From a bacterium (GTDB lineage: Bacteria; UBP6; UBA1177), in assembly GCA_017963125.1 (NCBI GenBank), contig JAGCUA010000012.1, forward strand, positions 1 to 64,000: a DNA stretch of 64,000 nt, written 5' to 3'. Numbering within the stretch: the first letter of the stretch is position 1; each line of letters opens with the position of its first letter. The notes beneath the pieces were generated by a model. The model worked only from the letters and a program-made list of their open reading frames with translations. It had not been told where the DNA came from and made no database searches. The translations under genes and the position numbers were made by a program. This document shows positions 1 to 9,458 of the stretch, piece by piece.

Positions 1-31
1 ATCTATAAAGCGTGACATATTGGAGGCAAAA

Positions 32-931
32 ATGAAAAAACTCCTTTTTATCGGCATGATTTTAATGTCGTTTCTGATTGCGTGCGGCAGTTCGTCAAAT
101 GAAAACGGGGAAGAATACGGCGGCGGCTCATGCAACGTAAAAAAATCTTACGGCTCGACTTCATTCACGAGGGATGAAAACTCTGTTTTTGACGACTGCG
201 TCAGAGAATCAAAAAACTCTTTCCACTACTGCTATTTTGATCCGAATGAACTTCTGCCAAAACTGCAGAAAACAACGATAGTTTTTGAAAAAAAGTGCAG
301 AGAAAACCGTGAACTGATCCAGTGTCCCGATTTCATTCCCGATTCGATAACTCTTTCCCGGATCTCAGGCTGCGATATTTATTATGTTTACGGCGATGTC
401 GACTGTTATGCAGAGTGTCCGGATTTTTATTTCCCGACTGACAACGAAACATTTAAAACAGTCTCCTTTCACCCGTATGAAGGATACATTTCCTCTTCTG
501 TTTCGGCTCTTGCCTATGCTGAAATCTATTCCTACAATGCGGAAAAAGGGCTTTCTTTTTCTATAGACACAGGTGAAAATACCGCTACATTCAAATCTGA
601 GGATTCTTCAATAACTGTTCATTTTCAAATCTTGATTGACGGTGTTGTGGAAATAGAAGGATTCCTGCCGTGTGAAGACAGCTCAGGCAGAAAATACAAC
701 GAAGGCGACAAGATTTCCAGTGAATGCAGAGCTGCATACTGTTCAGACGGTGACTGGGTTGAAGACGAAGTGACTTGTTACGGCTGCCATGGTCAGGAAA
801 TCGGTGACATAATGAAGTGGAACTGCGCTGACGGAGTCAACGAGATTGATTGGTGCAAGTGCTTTGAAGAAGAAGAATACGGCTCTATATGGAGATGTCG
901 CGAAAGGATTGATCTGGCCTGTCCTCAATAA
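32..931 (+). CDS. Cys-rich secreted lipoprotein, unknown function
   Basis: A 299-residue protein with a classic lipoprotein signal: two lysines, a hydrophobic stretch, then lipobox L-I-A-C near residue 18. The start is the ATG at 32, preceded by GGAGG at 22-26; an in-frame TTG at 20 overlaps that ribosome site and is unlikely. The mature part has many paired cysteines and a C-terminal segment (about residues 215-290) with regularly spaced Cys, suggesting disulfide-stabilised small modules. No catalytic motif is recognised. It is probably anchored to the outer or cytoplasmic membrane facing the periplasm or the outside. It lies upstream of asnS on the same strand, but asnS has its own promoter-like sequence. 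Function unknown. Confidence 0.8.
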   Translation: MKKLLFIGMILMSFLIACGSSSNENGEEYGGGSCNVKKSYGSTSFTRDENSVFDDCVRESKNSFHYCYFDPNELLPKLQKTTIVFEKKCRENRELIQCPDFIPDSITLSRISGCDIYYVYGDVDCYAECPDFYFPTDNETFKTVSFHPYEGYISSSVSALAYAEIYSYNAEKGLSFSIDTGENTATFKSEDSSITVHFQILIDGVVEIEGFLPCEDSSGRKYNEGDKISSECRAAYCSDGDWVEDEVTCYGCHGQEIGDIMKWNCADGVNEIDWCKCFEEEEYGSIWRCRERIDLACPQ

Positions 932-951
932 TATTTCAAAATGTAATTTAC

Positions 952-979
952 TTGAAAATCGCGCTTTTGAGACTATATT
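952..979 (+). promoter_or_regulatory. Predicted promoter of asnS
   Basis: TTGAAA (952-957), 16-bp spacer, TATATT (974-979), followed by ACCGCCCG and a T-rich leader. It shows the -10/GC-discriminator/T-run architecture that recurs in this window. Confidence 0.5.
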
Positions 980-1014
980 ACCGCCCGTTTTGAAAGTTTT
1001 TTATGGAGAAAAAC

Positions 1015-2406
1015 ATGGAAAAGGTTCTTGTAAAGTCAATTTTCAGAGAAACTGAAAAGTTTATGGGCAAAGTTGTCGAGGTTTCAGGCTGGGTCAGAAC
1101 GATCCGCGCAAGCAACGCTTTCGGATTCATCGAACTCAACGACGGCTCGTTTTTCAAAAATATTCAGATAGTTTTCGAGTCGGATCTTCAGAATTACAAA
1201 GAGATAACGAAGCTCGGCACGGGCAGCGCAGTCAGAGTTGAAGGCAAAGTCGTAGAAAGCGCAGGCGACAAGCAGCCGTTCGAGATCAAAGCCGAAAAAG
1301 TCGAAGTCGTCGGCACGAGCGACGAGGATTTTCCGCTTCAGAAAAAGAGACACACCCTTGAATATATGAGGACGATCGCACATCTCAGACCGAGAGCGAA
1401 CATATACAACGCAGTTTTCAGGATCCGCAGCCTTGTCGCTTTCGCGATCCACTCGTTCTTCCAGGAAAGAGACTTCGTTTACGTCCACACCCCGATCATC
1501 ACGGGAAGCGACTGCGAAGGTGCAGGCGAAATGTTCCAGGTCACGACTCTGGACCTTAACAACCTGCCGAAGAAAGATGACGGCAGCATAAACTACGGCG
1601 AAGATTTCTTCGGAAAGGCAACGAACCTCACAGTTTCAGGTCAGCTTGCCGTTGAAAACTACTGCGCGGCGTTCAGAAACGTCTACACTTTCGGCCCCAC
1701 TTTCAGAGCCGAAAACTCATACACGCAGCGTCATGCGAGTGAATTCTGGATGATCGAACCCGAGATCGCTTTCGCAGACCTCCACGACGATATGAAACTT
1801 GCAGAAGACATGGTGAAGTACATCATCAACTTCGTCCTTGAAAAAGCACCCGAAGAGATGGAGTTCTTCAACAGCTTCGTTGACAAGACTCTGCTCGAAA
1901 GGCTGAATTTCATTAAAGATTCAGAGTTCGGCAAGATCACTTACACCGAGGCGATCGAGCTTCTCAAAAAGTCTGGCAAACAGTTCGAATATCCGGTCGA
2001 ATGGGGCTGCGACCTCCAGACCGAGCACGAAAGATACATCACCGAAGAACTGCTCAAAAAACCGGTTTTCGTCATCGACTATCCGAAAGAGATCAAGGCT
2101 TTCTACATGAGGATGAACGAGGACAACAAGACCGTTGCGGCGATGGATCTGCTCGTTCCGGGTGTCGGCGAGATCATCGGCGGAAGCCAGAGAGAGGAAC
2201 GCTACGACAGACTTCTCCAGAGGATCCAGGAACTCGGACTCAAGAAAGAGGATTACTGGTGGTATCTCGACCTCCGCAGATTCGGTTCGAACCCTCATGC
2301 AGGCTACGGTCTCGGCTTTGAGCGCATGATAATGTACATCACGGGAATGCAGAACATCCGCGACGTCATCCCGTTCCCGAGAACTCCGAAAAACGCAGAA
2401 TTCTAA
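1015..2406 (+). CDS. asnS: Asparaginyl-tRNA synthetase
   Basis: Class IIb aminoacyl-tRNA synthetase that charges tRNA-Asn with asparagine in the cytoplasm. An N-terminal OB-fold anticodon-binding domain (about residues 5-105) is followed by the class II catalytic core. Motif 2 is visible around [16 protein letters not shown], then [11 protein letters not shown]; motif 3 is [13 protein letters not shown] near the C-terminus, followed by [11 protein letters not shown], typical of AsnRS. The 463-residue length is normal. The start is placed at the ATG at 1015 because GGAG at 1005-1008 sits 6 nt upstream; an in-frame ATG at 1003 overlaps that site. The stop codon directly abuts the stop of convergent recN, with no intergenic base. 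Confidence 0.97.
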   Translation: MEKVLVKSIFRETEKFMGKVVEVSGWVRTIRASNAFGFIELNDGSFFKNIQIVFESDLQNYKEITKLGTGSAVRVEGKVVESAGDKQPFEIKAEKVEVVGTSDEDFPLQKKRHTLEYMRTIAHLRPRANIYNAVFRIRSLVAFAIHSFFQERDFVYVHTPIITGSDCEGAGEMFQVTTLDLNNLPKKDDGSINYGEDFFGKATNLTVSGQLAVENYCAAFRNVYTFGPTFRAENSYTQRHASEFWMIEPEIAFADLHDDMKLAEDMVKYIINFVLEKAPEEMEFFNSFVDKTLLERLNFIKDSEFGKITYTEAIELLKKSGKQFEYPVEWGCDLQTEHERYITEELLKKPVFVIDYPKEIKAFYMRMNEDNKTVAAMDLLVPGVGEIIGGSQREERYDRLLQRIQELGLKKEDYWWYLDLRRFGSNPHAGYGLGFERMIMYITGMQNIRDVIPFPRTPKNAEF

Positions 2407-4047
2407 TTATTTTCCAAGATTTTCATCGACCATTTTTTCAGCAGCAGCAAGGAAATCGGCCGATTCGCTGTTTCCCATCATACGGGCAAGTTCTTTGATG
2501 CGTCCCGCCTTGTCGAGAATAGAGATTTCCGTTTCGACATCACCCTCTCCTACGCTCTTTCTGACAACGATGTGCCTGTCAGCAAGAGAAGCTGTCTGCG
2601 GAAAGTGAGTGATCACTATTATCTGGTTTTTAGTTGAATTTTTCTTCATTTCGAGTGCCGCGCTGCGCGCTGTCTCGCCGCCTATTGAGCTGTCTATCTC
2701 GTCAAAAAGGATGACTTTGCCTTCCTCGTCATCAATGAGTTTGACCGAGAGAAGAAGACGCGAAAGCTCGCCGCCCGAAAGCGAAGTTATGTCGAACATT
2801 TTGTCGGTTCCGATCGTGTTTATCTCAAACTGAGCCTCGTCGAAGCCGTTCTCGCCGAGTTCATCAAGTTTATTCAGCGAAATCGAGAAGCGGACCCCTT
2901 TCATCCCGAATTTGAGGAGATATTTCAAAATGCTTTCTTCAAGCGGTTTGAGAGCTTTCAGGCGTTTCCCGTGCAGTTTTTCCGCCAGAACCGACGCTTT
3001 TTTCGTCAAAGCTGCAAGTTCTTTCTCCGATTCTGCGATTTTATGCGGGATCTTGTTCATCTCGAAAAGTTCTTCGTTGAGAGAATCGAGTTTCTGCATG
3101 AGCCCTGCCGAAGTCGAAACTCCGTGCTTTATGAAAAGCGAAGAAAGTTTATCGAATCTTGACTGGATTTCATCAATATTATCAAGAGGTTCATCGTATT
3201 TTGAAAAAAGTGCCGAAGAAGTTTTGGCAATGTCATCAAGTTCTATAACAGCAGCCGAAATCCTTCCAGGGATATCGCCGATCTCATCAAGTCCGGCAAG
3301 GTCTGAAGCAGCTGAATCGGCACTGTTCAGAAAATCGAGCGCACTTGAAAGCGAATCTGCGAAATCGGAACTGTATTTCACGATTTTTGCGCGGTTTTCG
3401 ATGAATTTGACCTTTGAAAGAAGCTCGGACTCCTCATTTTCATAAGTTTCAAGCTTTTCGATCTCGTTTATCTGGAACTCAAGATAGTCCCTTTTCCCGA
3501 TATCGTCCTTCGATTTCAACTCTTCGATCGTTCTTCTGAGAGTCAGGATTTCATGATATAAACCCTTGTATTCATTAAGAATTTCCGATGTTTCAGCCTT
3601 AAGGTCAAGAATTTTCATACGATAATCTTTTTTGAAAAGCTCCCGGTTCTCGAACTGGCTTCCGATCTCGATCATCTCTCCCAGCAGTGATGCGATAAAG
3701 GCAGAACTTACCGGAATATCGTTAAGATAGACGCTGTTTTTGTCTCCGAAGACGCGCCGTGCCAGGATTTTGTCGTTTTCGGGCTCGATATCGTTACCTG
3801 CAAGAAGATTTCTGATTTCGTCGTCTCCCGCTTCCAGAGTGATTTCGGCGCATATCTCACCGCTTTTTCCCCACTTTCCGAGAAGCGATTTCGTAATTCT
3901 TTCGCCGCGCAGAGCCTTCATCGCCGAAACAAAAAGGCTCTTTCCGCTTCCGGTCTCGCCTGTAACAGTCGTAAGTCCCGAAGAAAGCTCGATATTCGAC
4001 TTTTTTATGATCAGAAAATTCTTTAAAAATATGTTGGTTATTTTCAT
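2407..4047 (-). CDS. recN: DNA repair protein RecN
   Basis: SMC-like ATPase involved in recombinational repair of double-strand breaks. The N-terminus carries Walker A (GETGSGKS, about residues 31-38). The middle is a long coiled coil (about residues 140-360). The C-terminal half has the ABC signature LSGGELSRLLLSVKL and Walker B VILFDEIDSSIGGE. At 546 residues it is full length. GGAG lies 6 nt before the ATG. The gene converges on asnS with directly adjacent stop codons, so transcripts from both sides probably overlap. Confidence 0.95.
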   Translation of the reverse strand: MKITNIFLKNFLIIKKSNIELSSGLTTVTGETGSGKSLFVSAMKALRGERITKSLLGKWGKSGEICAEITLEAGDDEIRNLLAGNDIEPENDKILARRVFGDKNSVYLNDIPVSSAFIASLLGEMIEIGSQFENRELFKKDYRMKILDLKAETSEILNEYKGLYHEILTLRRTIEELKSKDDIGKRDYLEFQINEIEKLETYENEESELLSKVKFIENRAKIVKYSSDFADSLSSALDFLNSADSAASDLAGLDEIGDIPGRISAAVIELDDIAKTSSALFSKYDEPLDNIDEIQSRFDKLSSLFIKHGVSTSAGLMQKLDSLNEELFEMNKIPHKIAESEKELAALTKKASVLAEKLHGKRLKALKPLEESILKYLLKFGMKGVRFSISLNKLDELGENGFDEAQFEINTIGTDKMFDITSLSGGELSRLLLSVKLIDDEEGKVILFDEIDSSIGGETARSAALEMKKNSTKNQIIVITHFPQTASLADRHIVVRKSVGEGDVETEISILDKAGRIKELARMMGNSESADFLAAAEKMVDENLGK

Positions 4048-4148
4048 TTTTTCTCCGATTGAACCAGTTCCTGCAAATCTTCCTCATTCCTCCGCGCAAG
4101 AGAATAGCGATTTATGGAAATATATCAAACAATCTCTGACAATAAATT

Positions 4149-4176
4149 TTGCGTAATTCCCTTTACGTGCTAAAAT
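4149..4176 (+). promoter_or_regulatory. Predicted promoter of lemA-htpX
   Basis: TTGCGT (4149-4154), 16-bp spacer, TAAAAT (4171-4176), then TCCGCGC and a T-rich leader up to the AAGGAGG ribosome site. The rest of the 4048-4225 gap between divergent recN and lemA shows no gene. Confidence 0.45.
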
Positions 4177-4225
4177 TCCGCGCTTGTTGGATTTTTTATC
4201 TTTTTATCTTTTTAAGGAGGAAACA

Positions 4226-4789
4226 ATGACTTTTGCTCTAATTTTCTTAGTAGTTGTCGTAGTTTGCGTACTTACACTTTTTGCGATGTACAACAAACTG
4301 GTAGGTCTCAGAAACATCGTCAAAAACTCGTGGAGTCAGATCGATGTCCAGCTCAAAAGACGTTTTGACCTCATTCCGAACCTCGTCGAGACAGCAAAAG
4401 GCTATATGAAGCACGAAAGCGAAACTTTCATCAAAGTGACAGAGGCCCGCGCCGCTGCGATGTCGGCGATAAACAAAGGCGATGTCAAGGAAGTCGGTGC
4501 TGCTGCTGCGAATCTCGACAGCGCTCTTGCAAAAATGATGCTCACTTTTGAAAATTATCCCGAACTCAAGGCAAATCAGAACTTCCTCTCTCTTCAGGAA
4601 GAGCTTACTTCGACCGAAAACAAGGTCGCTTTCGCACGTCAGGCTTACAACGATGCCGTTATGGGCTACAACAATGCAGTTGAAATGTTCCCGACCAACA
4701 TAGTTGCAAGTATGTTCAGTTTCAAGCAGTCCGATTTCTTTGAGATAGAAGATAAGGCAGAAAAGGAAGCTCCAAAGGTAACATTCTAA
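4226..4789 (+). CDS. lemA: LemA family membrane protein
   Basis: A 187-residue LemA protein: one N-terminal membrane helix (about residues 2-22), then a helical bundle with the family hallmark W-S-Q-I-D-V-Q-L-K-R-R and DLIPNLVETAKGYMKHE. The start is the ATG at 4226, preceded by AAGGAGG at 4214-4220; an in-frame TTG at 4184 falls at the expected transcription start and is not used. LemA proteins are of unclear biochemical function but often sit beside M48 proteases. Here htpX follows 15 bp later, so the two are probably co-transcribed and act together at the membrane. Confidence 0.93.
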   Translation: MTFALIFLVVVVVCVLTLFAMYNKLVGLRNIVKNSWSQIDVQLKRRFDLIPNLVETAKGYMKHESETFIKVTEARAAAMSAINKGDVKEVGAAAANLDSALAKMMLTFENYPELKANQNFLSLQEELTSTENKVAFARQAYNDAVMGYNNAVEMFPTNIVASMFSFKQSDFFEIEDKAEKEAPKVTF

Positions 4790-4804
4790 AATCATTAAGC
4801 TTTC

Positions 4805-6202
4805 ATGTGGGAACTTATAAGGATAAACAAGCGTAAATCGCTTTTCGTGCTGATTTTGATGTTTATTCTCTTAGTCTCGCTTTCAGGGGCGATCGGAGCA
4901 GGTTTCTACGCCGCAGACTGGGTCACGGGAATGCTCTGGGGCGCTTTTATCGGAGTCATTCTCTGGGCAATTCAGGCAGCAGTCGCATACTTTGCCGGTG
5001 ACGACATCGTTCTCCACTTCAATATGGCAGTCGTCGTAACGCCGGAAAGTTATCCGCAGCTCTACAACATCGTCGAAGAGATGAAAATCGCGGCAGGACT
5101 TGCCGTAATGCCTGAAATCTACATCGTTCAAAGTTCTGGACTCAACGCCTTCGCAACGGGGATCAGACCTGAAAAAACGGCAATCTGCGTCACGAGCGGA
5201 CTGGTCGAAAACCTCACCCGCGACGAACTTCAGGGAGTGATCGCCCACGAAATGAGCCACATTCTGAACCGCGACGTCCTTTTCATGACCTTTGCCGGAG
5301 TCATGCTCGGCACGATCACGATGCTTTCGAACGTCATGCTGAGAGGCACAGTTCTTGCAAATTCTAATAACAGAAGATCCCGCAAAAAAGGCGGTTTTTC
5401 CGGCGGACATCCGATTGTAATCCTGATCATACTCATTTTTGCGATCGTCGCACCGATCCTTGCCCGCATTTTTTACTTCACGATATCGAAAAAACGCGAA
5501 TATTTAGCTGATGCCTCAGCCGCAAGACTCACCCGCTACCCGATCGGACTCGCCTCAGCTCTGCAAAAAATAGCAAAGCACTCATCTGTCGATTTTGTCA
5601 GCAAAATCACTGCTCCGATGTTCATCGTTAATCCGCAGTTCAGCGGCGCCGACGAAGATTCGTTATTTTCAGCTTCCACCCATCCGCCGATTTACAAAAG
5701 GATCGAAATACTGACACAGCTTCAGCACGGCGGAAAAGTTTCACTCGAAAATTATCAGCGAATTTATGAAAAAGAGCTCGAAACTTCAGGACTTTTCTCA
5801 AAAACTTCGCTCGAATCGGACAAATCGGAAGCAGTCAGAACCGAAAGTACCGAAAAAATCACAGAATCGAGAAAAGATGTCGCCGATGTCATACTTGCAA
5901 ACACCGGTTTCAAAATCCTGACATGCGAATGCGGCCTTAAAATCAAACTGCCGCCGAGCGACCTGCGCATGAAAGTCGTCTGCCCGAGATGCCGCAAAGA
6001 ACTTTCAGTTTCAGGAGAAACTGCCCCAAAAGCCGGAAACGACGGAAACGAACTCGTTTTTACAAGGAAAAACAAAAATTCATGGGAATCCTTCCCGTGC
6101 CAGTGCGGGAAATTCACTTTCCAGCTCTCTCCCCTCTTCCGCGGCACTTACGCAGTCTGCAAACGCTGCGGAACGAAAATCAAAATCGAATATCCGGAGT
6201 AA
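4805..6202 (+). CDS. htpX: M48 (HtpX-like) membrane zinc protease with C-terminal zinc ribbons
   Basis: A 465-residue membrane metalloprotease. Two N-terminal membrane helices (about residues 13-65) precede the M48 domain, with zinc-binding motif HEMSH (in VIAHEMSHILNRD, about residue 148) and a distal zinc-ligand Glu in KREYLADASA. Further hydrophobic segments follow the motif. The family role is membrane-protein quality control. Unusually, the last 110 residues contain two Cys-rich ribbons, CECG...CPRC and CQCG...CKRC, not found in E. coli HtpX. The gene lies directly after lemA and converges with mrdA, leaving one base between stop codons. Confidence 0.9.
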   Translation: MWELIRINKRKSLFVLILMFILLVSLSGAIGAGFYAADWVTGMLWGAFIGVILWAIQAAVAYFAGDDIVLHFNMAVVVTPESYPQLYNIVEEMKIAAGLAVMPEIYIVQSSGLNAFATGIRPEKTAICVTSGLVENLTRDELQGVIAHEMSHILNRDVLFMTFAGVMLGTITMLSNVMLRGTVLANSNNRRSRKKGGFSGGHPIVILIILIFAIVAPILARIFYFTISKKREYLADASAARLTRYPIGLASALQKIAKHSSVDFVSKITAPMFIVNPQFSGADEDSLFSASTHPPIYKRIEILTQLQHGGKVSLENYQRIYEKELETSGLFSKTSLESDKSEAVRTESTEKITESRKDVADVILANTGFKILTCECGLKIKLPPSDLRMKVVCPRCRKELSVSGETAPKAGNDGNELVFTRKNKNSWESFPCQCGKFTFQLSPLFRGTYAVCKRCGTKIKIEYPE

Positions 6203-6203
6203 A

Positions 6204-8084
6204 TCACTCGCTGACTTTAGCTTTCAGATAGTATGATTTGAGAACTTTATAGACAATCGGAGCTGCTGTACTGCCGCCGTGAGCACCGCTTTCAACAACT
6301 GCCACAGCAACGATTTCAGGGTTTTTGTAGGGAAAAAATGCCGCAAAAAGAGCGTCATCCTGCATCAGGAACCTCTTTTCATCATCCGTGTGGTCGACAC
6401 TTCTTCTTTCCGCATTCGAGACGACCTGACTCGTTCCGGTCTTTCCTGCTGCATCGGGGATCGTATGGTCGGCATGGTGAAAAGCAGTTCCTCCAGGCTC
6501 GTTCGTGACAGACCAGAGCGATTTGTTCACATCGTTGAAATGCTGCTGTTTTATGTTGAGAACTCTGACGATTTCGTTTTCAATTTCCGTAGTCGAGCCG
6601 TCTTCATGTATTATTTCGTCAACGATTTTGGGCTTTACGATCACTCCTCCGTTTGCAAAAGCGGCGTAAGCGACCGCAATCTGAAGCGGAGTCATTCTGA
6701 TATCGCCCTGCCCGATCGACATGTTCATAAGCATTCCGTTGTTTATCCTCATTCCGGGATAGTTCATCGCAAACCAGCTTCGTGTCGGCAGGATCCCGTT
6801 TTCCTCGCCGGGAAGATCGATCCCCGTAGCAGTTCCCACTCCGAAAAGGGAAGCAAAACGGGTCATTCTGTCGAGTCCCAGCTCCTGCGAAAGGTAGTAA
6901 TAATAAATATCGCAGCTCTCTTTCAAGGAATGGTAAAGATTCATAAAACCGTGCCCGCCCCTGCTCCAGCAGCATTTTGTGTCGCGTCCGAACGAAAGAC
7001 AGCCGCTGCAAAGATATGTCGATTTAGGCGTTATTACATTGTAGTGAAGTCCTGTTACGGCCGGAATTATCTTGAAAGTCGAACCTGGAAAGTAAGTCTG
7101 GCGGATAACTTTGTTGATAAGCGGGTGAAGTATGCTCTGGCTGTATTCGCGCCATATTTTTTCCGGGATCCGTTTCCTTGAAAAAAGGTTGGTATCGTAG
7201 GAAGGACCTGAATAAAGTGCCAGAATACGACCGGTTTTCACTTCCATAACGACAACTGCGCCGCTCAGTTCACCTAATGCCGAAGCGGCTGTTTCCTGAA
7301 GATAGGAAAGAACCGTAGTCTTAACGGAATTCCCTTTCGTCGCCTGTTTCGTATCAGGGATCGCCCCTGCTATGTTTTCCGGCAGTTCTATCTTTCGTCC
7401 TAAATAGTCGATAATATGGTATGTTTCGCCGTATCCGCCGTGAAGTTCGTTTTCATACCACTTTTCGAGCCCGGTCTTTCCAGTGAAATCCTCAGGATCA
7501 TAATTCGGGTAGGTTTCAAGTTCGGACTGGTTTATTTTAGAGACATAACCGGTCAGGTGCGCCGTAATTTCGCCGTAAGGATAGACACGCCTGTAAGAGG
7601 AAGATATTATCGTTCCGACGAAATTGGTTAAATATCCGGAATAACTAAAGATTTTCTTTTTAGGAATCTCGTCTTTGACAAGAATCGGATTATACTTGCA
7701 GCGGCCTGTACAACCCTCCAGCTTTGAAAGCAGACGTTTTTTCTCATTCTTTGAAAGCTCTATAAGCGAACTGAGCCTGTCGACCTGTTCTTCGATCGGT
7801 TCGTCTTTGGAAAAGAATATTGGAACAATCGATATTTTGAATGAAGGTTCCGTCGAAGCCATGAGTTTTCCGTCTGCAAAAAGGATCTCGCCACGCGCAG
7901 GAAAAATCTTCTCATTCAGAATAAAGTTGTCGCGCGATCTGCCGTAGAATTCATCTCCGTGAACGACCTGAAGCACAAAAACACGGACAAGAAGAGCCAC
8001 AAACGATAAGAATATCACATAAAGCAGAGGCCGCGTCTTCCGGAATATGTTTTTGACTTCATCAGCCTGATTAAGAATCCTCAC
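6204..8084 (-). CDS. mrdA: Penicillin-binding protein 2 (peptidoglycan transpeptidase)
   Basis: Class B PBP of the elongasome that cross-links peptidoglycan during lateral growth. It has a short cytoplasmic N-terminus, one membrane helix (about residues 17-40), a PBP dimerisation domain and a transpeptidase domain with S-T-F-K (serine nucleophile), S-C-D in place of SxN, and K-T-G-T. The start is taken as the GTG at 8084, because AAGGAG lies 8 nt upstream and the GTG overlaps the mreD stop as GTGA. An in-frame TTG at 8090 is only 2 nt from the ribosome site. It follows mreD in the same operon, the usual mreD-mrdA order. It converges with htpX. Confidence 0.95.
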   Translation of the reverse strand: MRILNQADEVKNIFRKTRPLLYVIFLSFVALLVRVFVLQVVHGDEFYGRSRDNFILNEKIFPARGEILFADGKLMASTEPSFKISIVPIFFSKDEPIEEQVDRLSSLIELSKNEKKRLLSKLEGCTGRCKYNPILVKDEIPKKKIFSYSGYLTNFVGTIISSSYRRVYPYGEITAHLTGYVSKINQSELETYPNYDPEDFTGKTGLEKWYENELHGGYGETYHIIDYLGRKIELPENIAGAIPDTKQATKGNSVKTTVLSYLQETAASALGELSGAVVVMEVKTGRILALYSGPSYDTNLFSRKRIPEKIWREYSQSILHPLINKVIRQTYFPGSTFKIIPAVTGLHYNVITPKSTYLCSGCLSFGRDTKCCWSRGGHGFMNLYHSLKESCDIYYYYLSQELGLDRMTRFASLFGVGTATGIDLPGEENGILPTRSWFAMNYPGMRINNGMLMNMSIGQGDIRMTPLQIAVAYAAFANGGVIVKPKIVDEIIHEDGSTTEIENEIVRVLNIKQQHFNDVNKSLWSVTNEPGGTAFHHADHTIPDAAGKTGTSQVVSNAERRSVDHTDDEKRFLMQDDALFAAFFPYKNPEIVAVAVVESGAHGGSTAAPIVYKVLKSYYLKAKVSE

Positions 8085-8575
8085 AGCCAAGTCTCCTTGT
8101 AAAAAAGAGTGTCAACTTTAGGTTTGAAGACTACGAACAGAAAAATCAGTATGAATGCCGAAAAAACTGACGGAAAAATGAACGAAAATGCAGAAATTTC
8201 TCCGGTAAAGACGTAACTGTAAAGTATCCTGTCGAAATTTATTATCAATGAAGAAAGTATCGCGTTAAGAAGCGCTGTAAGAGAATAATCGAACGCAGTC
8301 GAAGCAAAAAAAGCGACTGTAATGATATAAACCTGCGCTGCTATAGTCAGAATAAACAGAAAAGGGAGCGGAGATGCAGCCTGGGAATAGATCAAAGTTA
8401 CAAAAATCATGTAAGTTAGTCTTTTTCGGACATTTTTTTCAGTATATAAAATAGTCGCGACTATCGGGAAATGAGGAAAGAAAAACTGAGAAACTTCTAA
8501 AGAATAAAGAATGAAGGAAAAAACGGCAAACGCGAGAAGCAGTTCGAAAACGAATTTAAAAGAAAGAGTTTTCAC
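8081..8575 (-). CDS. mreD: MreD-like rod-shape membrane protein
   Basis: A 164-residue, strongly hydrophobic protein with about five predicted membrane helices and few charged loops. Length and topology match MreD, a membrane component of the cell-elongation complex. Sequence motifs are weak, as is usual for this family, so the call rests mainly on position: its stop overlaps the start of mrdA by 4 nt. mreB and mreC are not adjacent; the next upstream gene is a tRNA. A divergent membrane protein of another family is possible but less likely. Confidence 0.75.
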   Translation of the reverse strand: MKTLSFKFVFELLLAFAVFSFILYSLEVSQFFFPHFPIVATILYTEKNVRKRLTYMIFVTLIYSQAASPLPFLFILTIAAQVYIITVAFFASTAFDYSLTALLNAILSSLIINFDRILYSYVFTGEISAFSFIFPSVFSAFILIFLFVVFKPKVDTLFYKETWL

Positions 8576-8609
8576 TAATCACCTGCGAAAAACCGGAGAA
8601 ATAAAAAAG

Positions 8610-8686
8610 TGGCGATCCCAACAGGAGTCGAACCTGTGACCTGTCACTTAGGAGGCGACCGCTCTATCCGTCTGAGCTATGGGACC
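8610..8686 (-). tRNA. tRNA-Arg (anticodon CCT)
   Basis: Folds into a complete cloverleaf on the minus strand: a 7-bp acceptor (GGTCCCA/TGGGATC), a D arm GCTC...GAGC, a 5-bp anticodon stem with loop CTCCTAA (anticodon CCT at 8650-8652), a T arm ACAGG-TTCGACT-CCTGT, discriminator G and an encoded CCA. It reads AGG codons. A run of T follows the CCA. Its first 10 bases lie inside the end of the upstream murein-peptidase lipoprotein gene, so it is probably processed from that transcript. Confidence 0.95.
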
Positions 8687-9432
8687 GTCTTTGGCAAATT
8701 CTCCAAAGGATCAACCGGTACCGATCCTTTTCTTATCTCGAAATGAAGATGAGGACCGCTTGCCCTTCCCGTCTGTCCGACCAGGGCGATTTTTTCGCCT
8801 TGTTTGACCGGCTGCTGATCACTTACGAGATTTTTCGAATTATGCGCATAAATCGTAAAACTGTTGTCAGGATGCTTGATAATGATAGCAAGACCATATC
8901 CGCTCTTTTCGCCGGAAAAAACGACCGTTCCCGCCGCAGAGGCAACAACCGGAGTTCCTTGGGGGCATCCGATATCGATCCCGCTGTGTTTTTTTCCCCA
9001 TCGTGGACCGAATTTTGAAGTGATCACCCCTTTTACCGGCCATATGTACTGACTGGGTTTTGCAGGTTTCGCCGCGGAAGCCGCACTGTTCTTCCCAGCC
9101 TGAGAAGATTTTCCGGCAGATTTGGCAGCCTGCTTCTGTGTTTTATCAACATCCTTCGGAGTTTCTTTTTTCGCATTTGAATGAGCAACAGATGTTCCGC
9201 CGCCTGTTTCCAGCGGAGCAGCCACACCAGGAACGAAGATGTAGTCTCCGACCCTGATCTTTTTCGCGTCGGGGATGTTATTGTTTTTCTCCAGATTGTC
9301 AACACTTGTACCGTAAAGTTTTGCAATACTGTAAAGAGTTTCATCTTTTTTCACGCGGTGATAGACACCGAAAGGCGCCGCGCAAGAAAAGAACAAAAAC
9401 ACCGAAAATATGAGCAAAAGAGACTTTTTTAT
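8677..9432 (-). CDS. nlpD: LysM/M23 murein peptidase lipoprotein (NlpD-like), probable ATA start
   Basis: Lipoprotein with lipobox F-F-S-C, a LysM peptidoglycan-binding domain (YHRVKKDETLYSIAKLYG onward), a Lys/Ala/Gln-rich linker and a C-terminal M23 (LytM) domain. The zinc-site motifs are kept: HSGIDIG, YAHNS and HLHFE. It is therefore either an active endopeptidase or an amidase activator. The open frame reaches a TTG at 9486, but no ATG or GTG is in frame. The only good ribosome site, GGAG at 9439-9442, sits 6 nt before an ATA codon at 9432, which would give a perfect signal peptide beginning I-K-K-S-L-L-L-I-F. The TTG at 9486 coincides with a predicted -35 box. The TAG stop lies inside the tRNA-Arg gene. 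Confidence 0.85.
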   Translation of the reverse strand: MKKSLLLIFSVFLFFSCAAPFGVYHRVKKDETLYSIAKLYGTSVDNLEKNNNIPDAKKIRVGDYIFVPGVAAPLETGGGTSVAHSNAKKETPKDVDKTQKQAAKSAGKSSQAGKNSAASAAKPAKPSQYIWPVKGVITSKFGPRWGKKHSGIDIGCPQGTPVVASAAGTVVFSGEKSGYGLAIIIKHPDNSFTIYAHNSKNLVSDQQPVKQGEKIALVGQTGRASGPHLHFEIRKGSVPVDPLENLPKTVP

Positions 9433-9458
9433 ATCACTCTCCAACAAAAAAACGCGCA

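Noticed and set aside
6279..7181. 300-codon plus-strand frame opposite mrdA
   Set aside because: Overlaps the catalytic domain of PBP2 in antisense and shows no protein-like features.
9435..9437. GTG next to the good ribosome site of the LysM lipoprotein as start codon
   Set aside because: It is out of frame with the lipoprotein and reaches a stop codon after two codons.
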